Made by a program: the position numbers and the translations under genes
In this document: positions 63,527-64,000 of the stretch, piece after piece
Layout of the letters: each line of letters opens with the position of its first letter
Numbering within the stretch: the first letter of the stretch is position 1
DNA from: an uncultured Tenacibaculum sp.
GTDB lineage: Bacteria; Bacteroidota; Bacteroidia; Flavobacteriales; Flavobacteriaceae
DNA length: 64,000 nt
Direction: 5' to 3'
Assembly: GCA_947501615.1 (NCBI GenBank)
Contig: CANMWK010000002.1
Span: 186,001-250,000 of the forward strand
Notes under the pieces: generated by a model
Databases searched by the model: none
Told to the model about the DNA's origin: nothing
What the model saw: only the letters and a program-made list of their open reading frames with translations

Positions 63527-64000
63527 ATGAAAAAAGTAGTTTTAGTAGTAATTGTATCGCTTTTATGCATACAATCAATCATAGCTCAAAATCAAAAGAG
63601 CGATAATAATTATAAGCCAGTTAAAGGAAGTCTTACCGTATCTTTATTATTAGGAAGAGGTACATATTTAGAATCTGGTTCTGCTCAAAACTTAGGAGGT
63701 AACGAAATAAATGGAGTAGCTCCTTATTATAGCACATTAAACAATAATAGCAATAGTTTAATGAATATGGTTGGGTTAGAAGGGAAGTATTTTATAAAAG
63801 ATAAAATGGCACTTACATTAACAGGAGGTGTAACCTACAGAAATACACCTGAACAAATAAATATTCCTGGGGTAGTGAATACAGACGGAGATGTTTTAGT
63901 ACCAGCTTATAATGCTGTTGTTGGTGAAGATGATATTGATGTTCATGTAGCTCCTGGTGTGCAATGGTATTTTGAATTGAAGCGACCAAAACTGTTACCT
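63527..64000 (+). CDS. Outer-membrane beta-barrel-like protein (partial, runs off the window)
   Basis: Open from an ATG at 63527 to the window end (158 codons, no stop). A signal peptide (MKKVVLVVIVSLLCIQSIIAQ) is followed by amphipathic strands: GSLTVSLLLGRGTYLE, MVGLEGKYFIKDKMALTLTGGVTYR and VHVAPGVQWYFELKRP. These are typical of small Bacteroidota outer-membrane barrels, possibly the BT1926-like group. It follows the coiled-coil lipoprotein across a REP-like element; such lipoprotein/barrel pairs are likely to form one envelope assembly. The family name is tentative. Confidence 0.7.
   Translation, partial: MKKVVLVVIVSLLCIQSIIAQNQKSDNNYKPVKGSLTVSLLLGRGTYLESGSAQNLGGNEINGVAPYYSTLNNNSNSLMNMVGLEGKYFIKDKMALTLTGGVTYRNTPEQINIPGVVNTDGDVLVPAYNAVVGEDDIDVHVAPGVQWYFELKRPKLLP

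Overview
The window is AT-rich chromosomal DNA from a member of the Bacteroidota, most likely a marine, polysaccharide-degrading Flavobacteriaceae. The evidence is: several proteins ending in type IX secretion system (T9SS) type A sorting domains; lipoproteins and families restricted to or typical of this phylum (HYC_CC_PP, BT_3928-like, DUF1684); promoters of the TTG-N19-21-TAnnTTTG type instead of sigma70 promoters; and an almost complete lack of Shine-Dalgarno sequences. I saw no rRNA, tRNA, CRISPR array, transposase or phage gene. The genus cannot be named from the sequence alone.

Layout. 1-1300: tail of an ABC exporter, a small lipoprotein and a double-glycine-leader peptide gene. 1300-2170: a long gene-free stretch with a 24/28-bp tandem repeat and two copies of a hairpin whose stem bases differ but still pair. 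2174-13556: a cellulose/mannan degradation cluster of three secreted multidomain enzymes. The first is a 1985-residue GH9-CBM3-PKD-X-X-PKD-GH48 protein, the second a GH5 mannanase with two CBM3 modules, and the third a GH5 endoglucanase. A GH8 cellulase lies apart at 24336. There is no SusC/SusD pair, so this is a T9SS-secreted set rather than a classical PUL. 13.7-24.2 kb: mixed housekeeping and envelope genes (cdaA, an orphan exbD, folP, a BT_3928-like protein, fluC/crcB, a crotonase, lipoproteins including a phospholipase A2-like one, and an MFS transporter behind a structured leader).

26-43 kb: a MazG-like gene inside or next to a small inverted-repeat element, then large extracellular or envelope proteins (VPS10/BNR propellers, an FG-GAP/UnbV lipoprotein, a tricorn-like S41 protease) and a LytTR regulator with a CPBP protease. 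43-54 kb: aroA, queA, a glutathione peroxidase, rlmN, two tandem macroglobulin-like paralogues and a polyprenyl diphosphate synthase. 54.4-57.5 kb: a probable metal-handling operon (HYC_CC_PP protein, TonB-dependent receptor, HMA protein). 58-64 kb: a PilJ-type histidine kinase with a single-domain response regulator, a Crp/Fnr regulator, and a coiled-coil lipoprotein followed by an outer-membrane protein cut by the window end.

How the genes work together: GH9 (endo/processive), GH48 (reducing-end cellobiohydrolase), GH5 and GH8 endoglucanases and the GH5 mannanase together cover crystalline cellulose plus mannan. Shared CBM3, PKD and an unrecognised 125-residue domain would tether them to substrate, and the C-terminal sorting domains would route them through T9SS to the cell surface. 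The most unusual objects are the GH9-GH48 fusion (a CelA-like architecture in a T9SS organism), the thrice-used unknown domain, and the paired covarying hairpins in front of the fusion gene. Intrinsic terminators are abundant and well formed, and two families of REP/BIME-like intergenic repeats occur.
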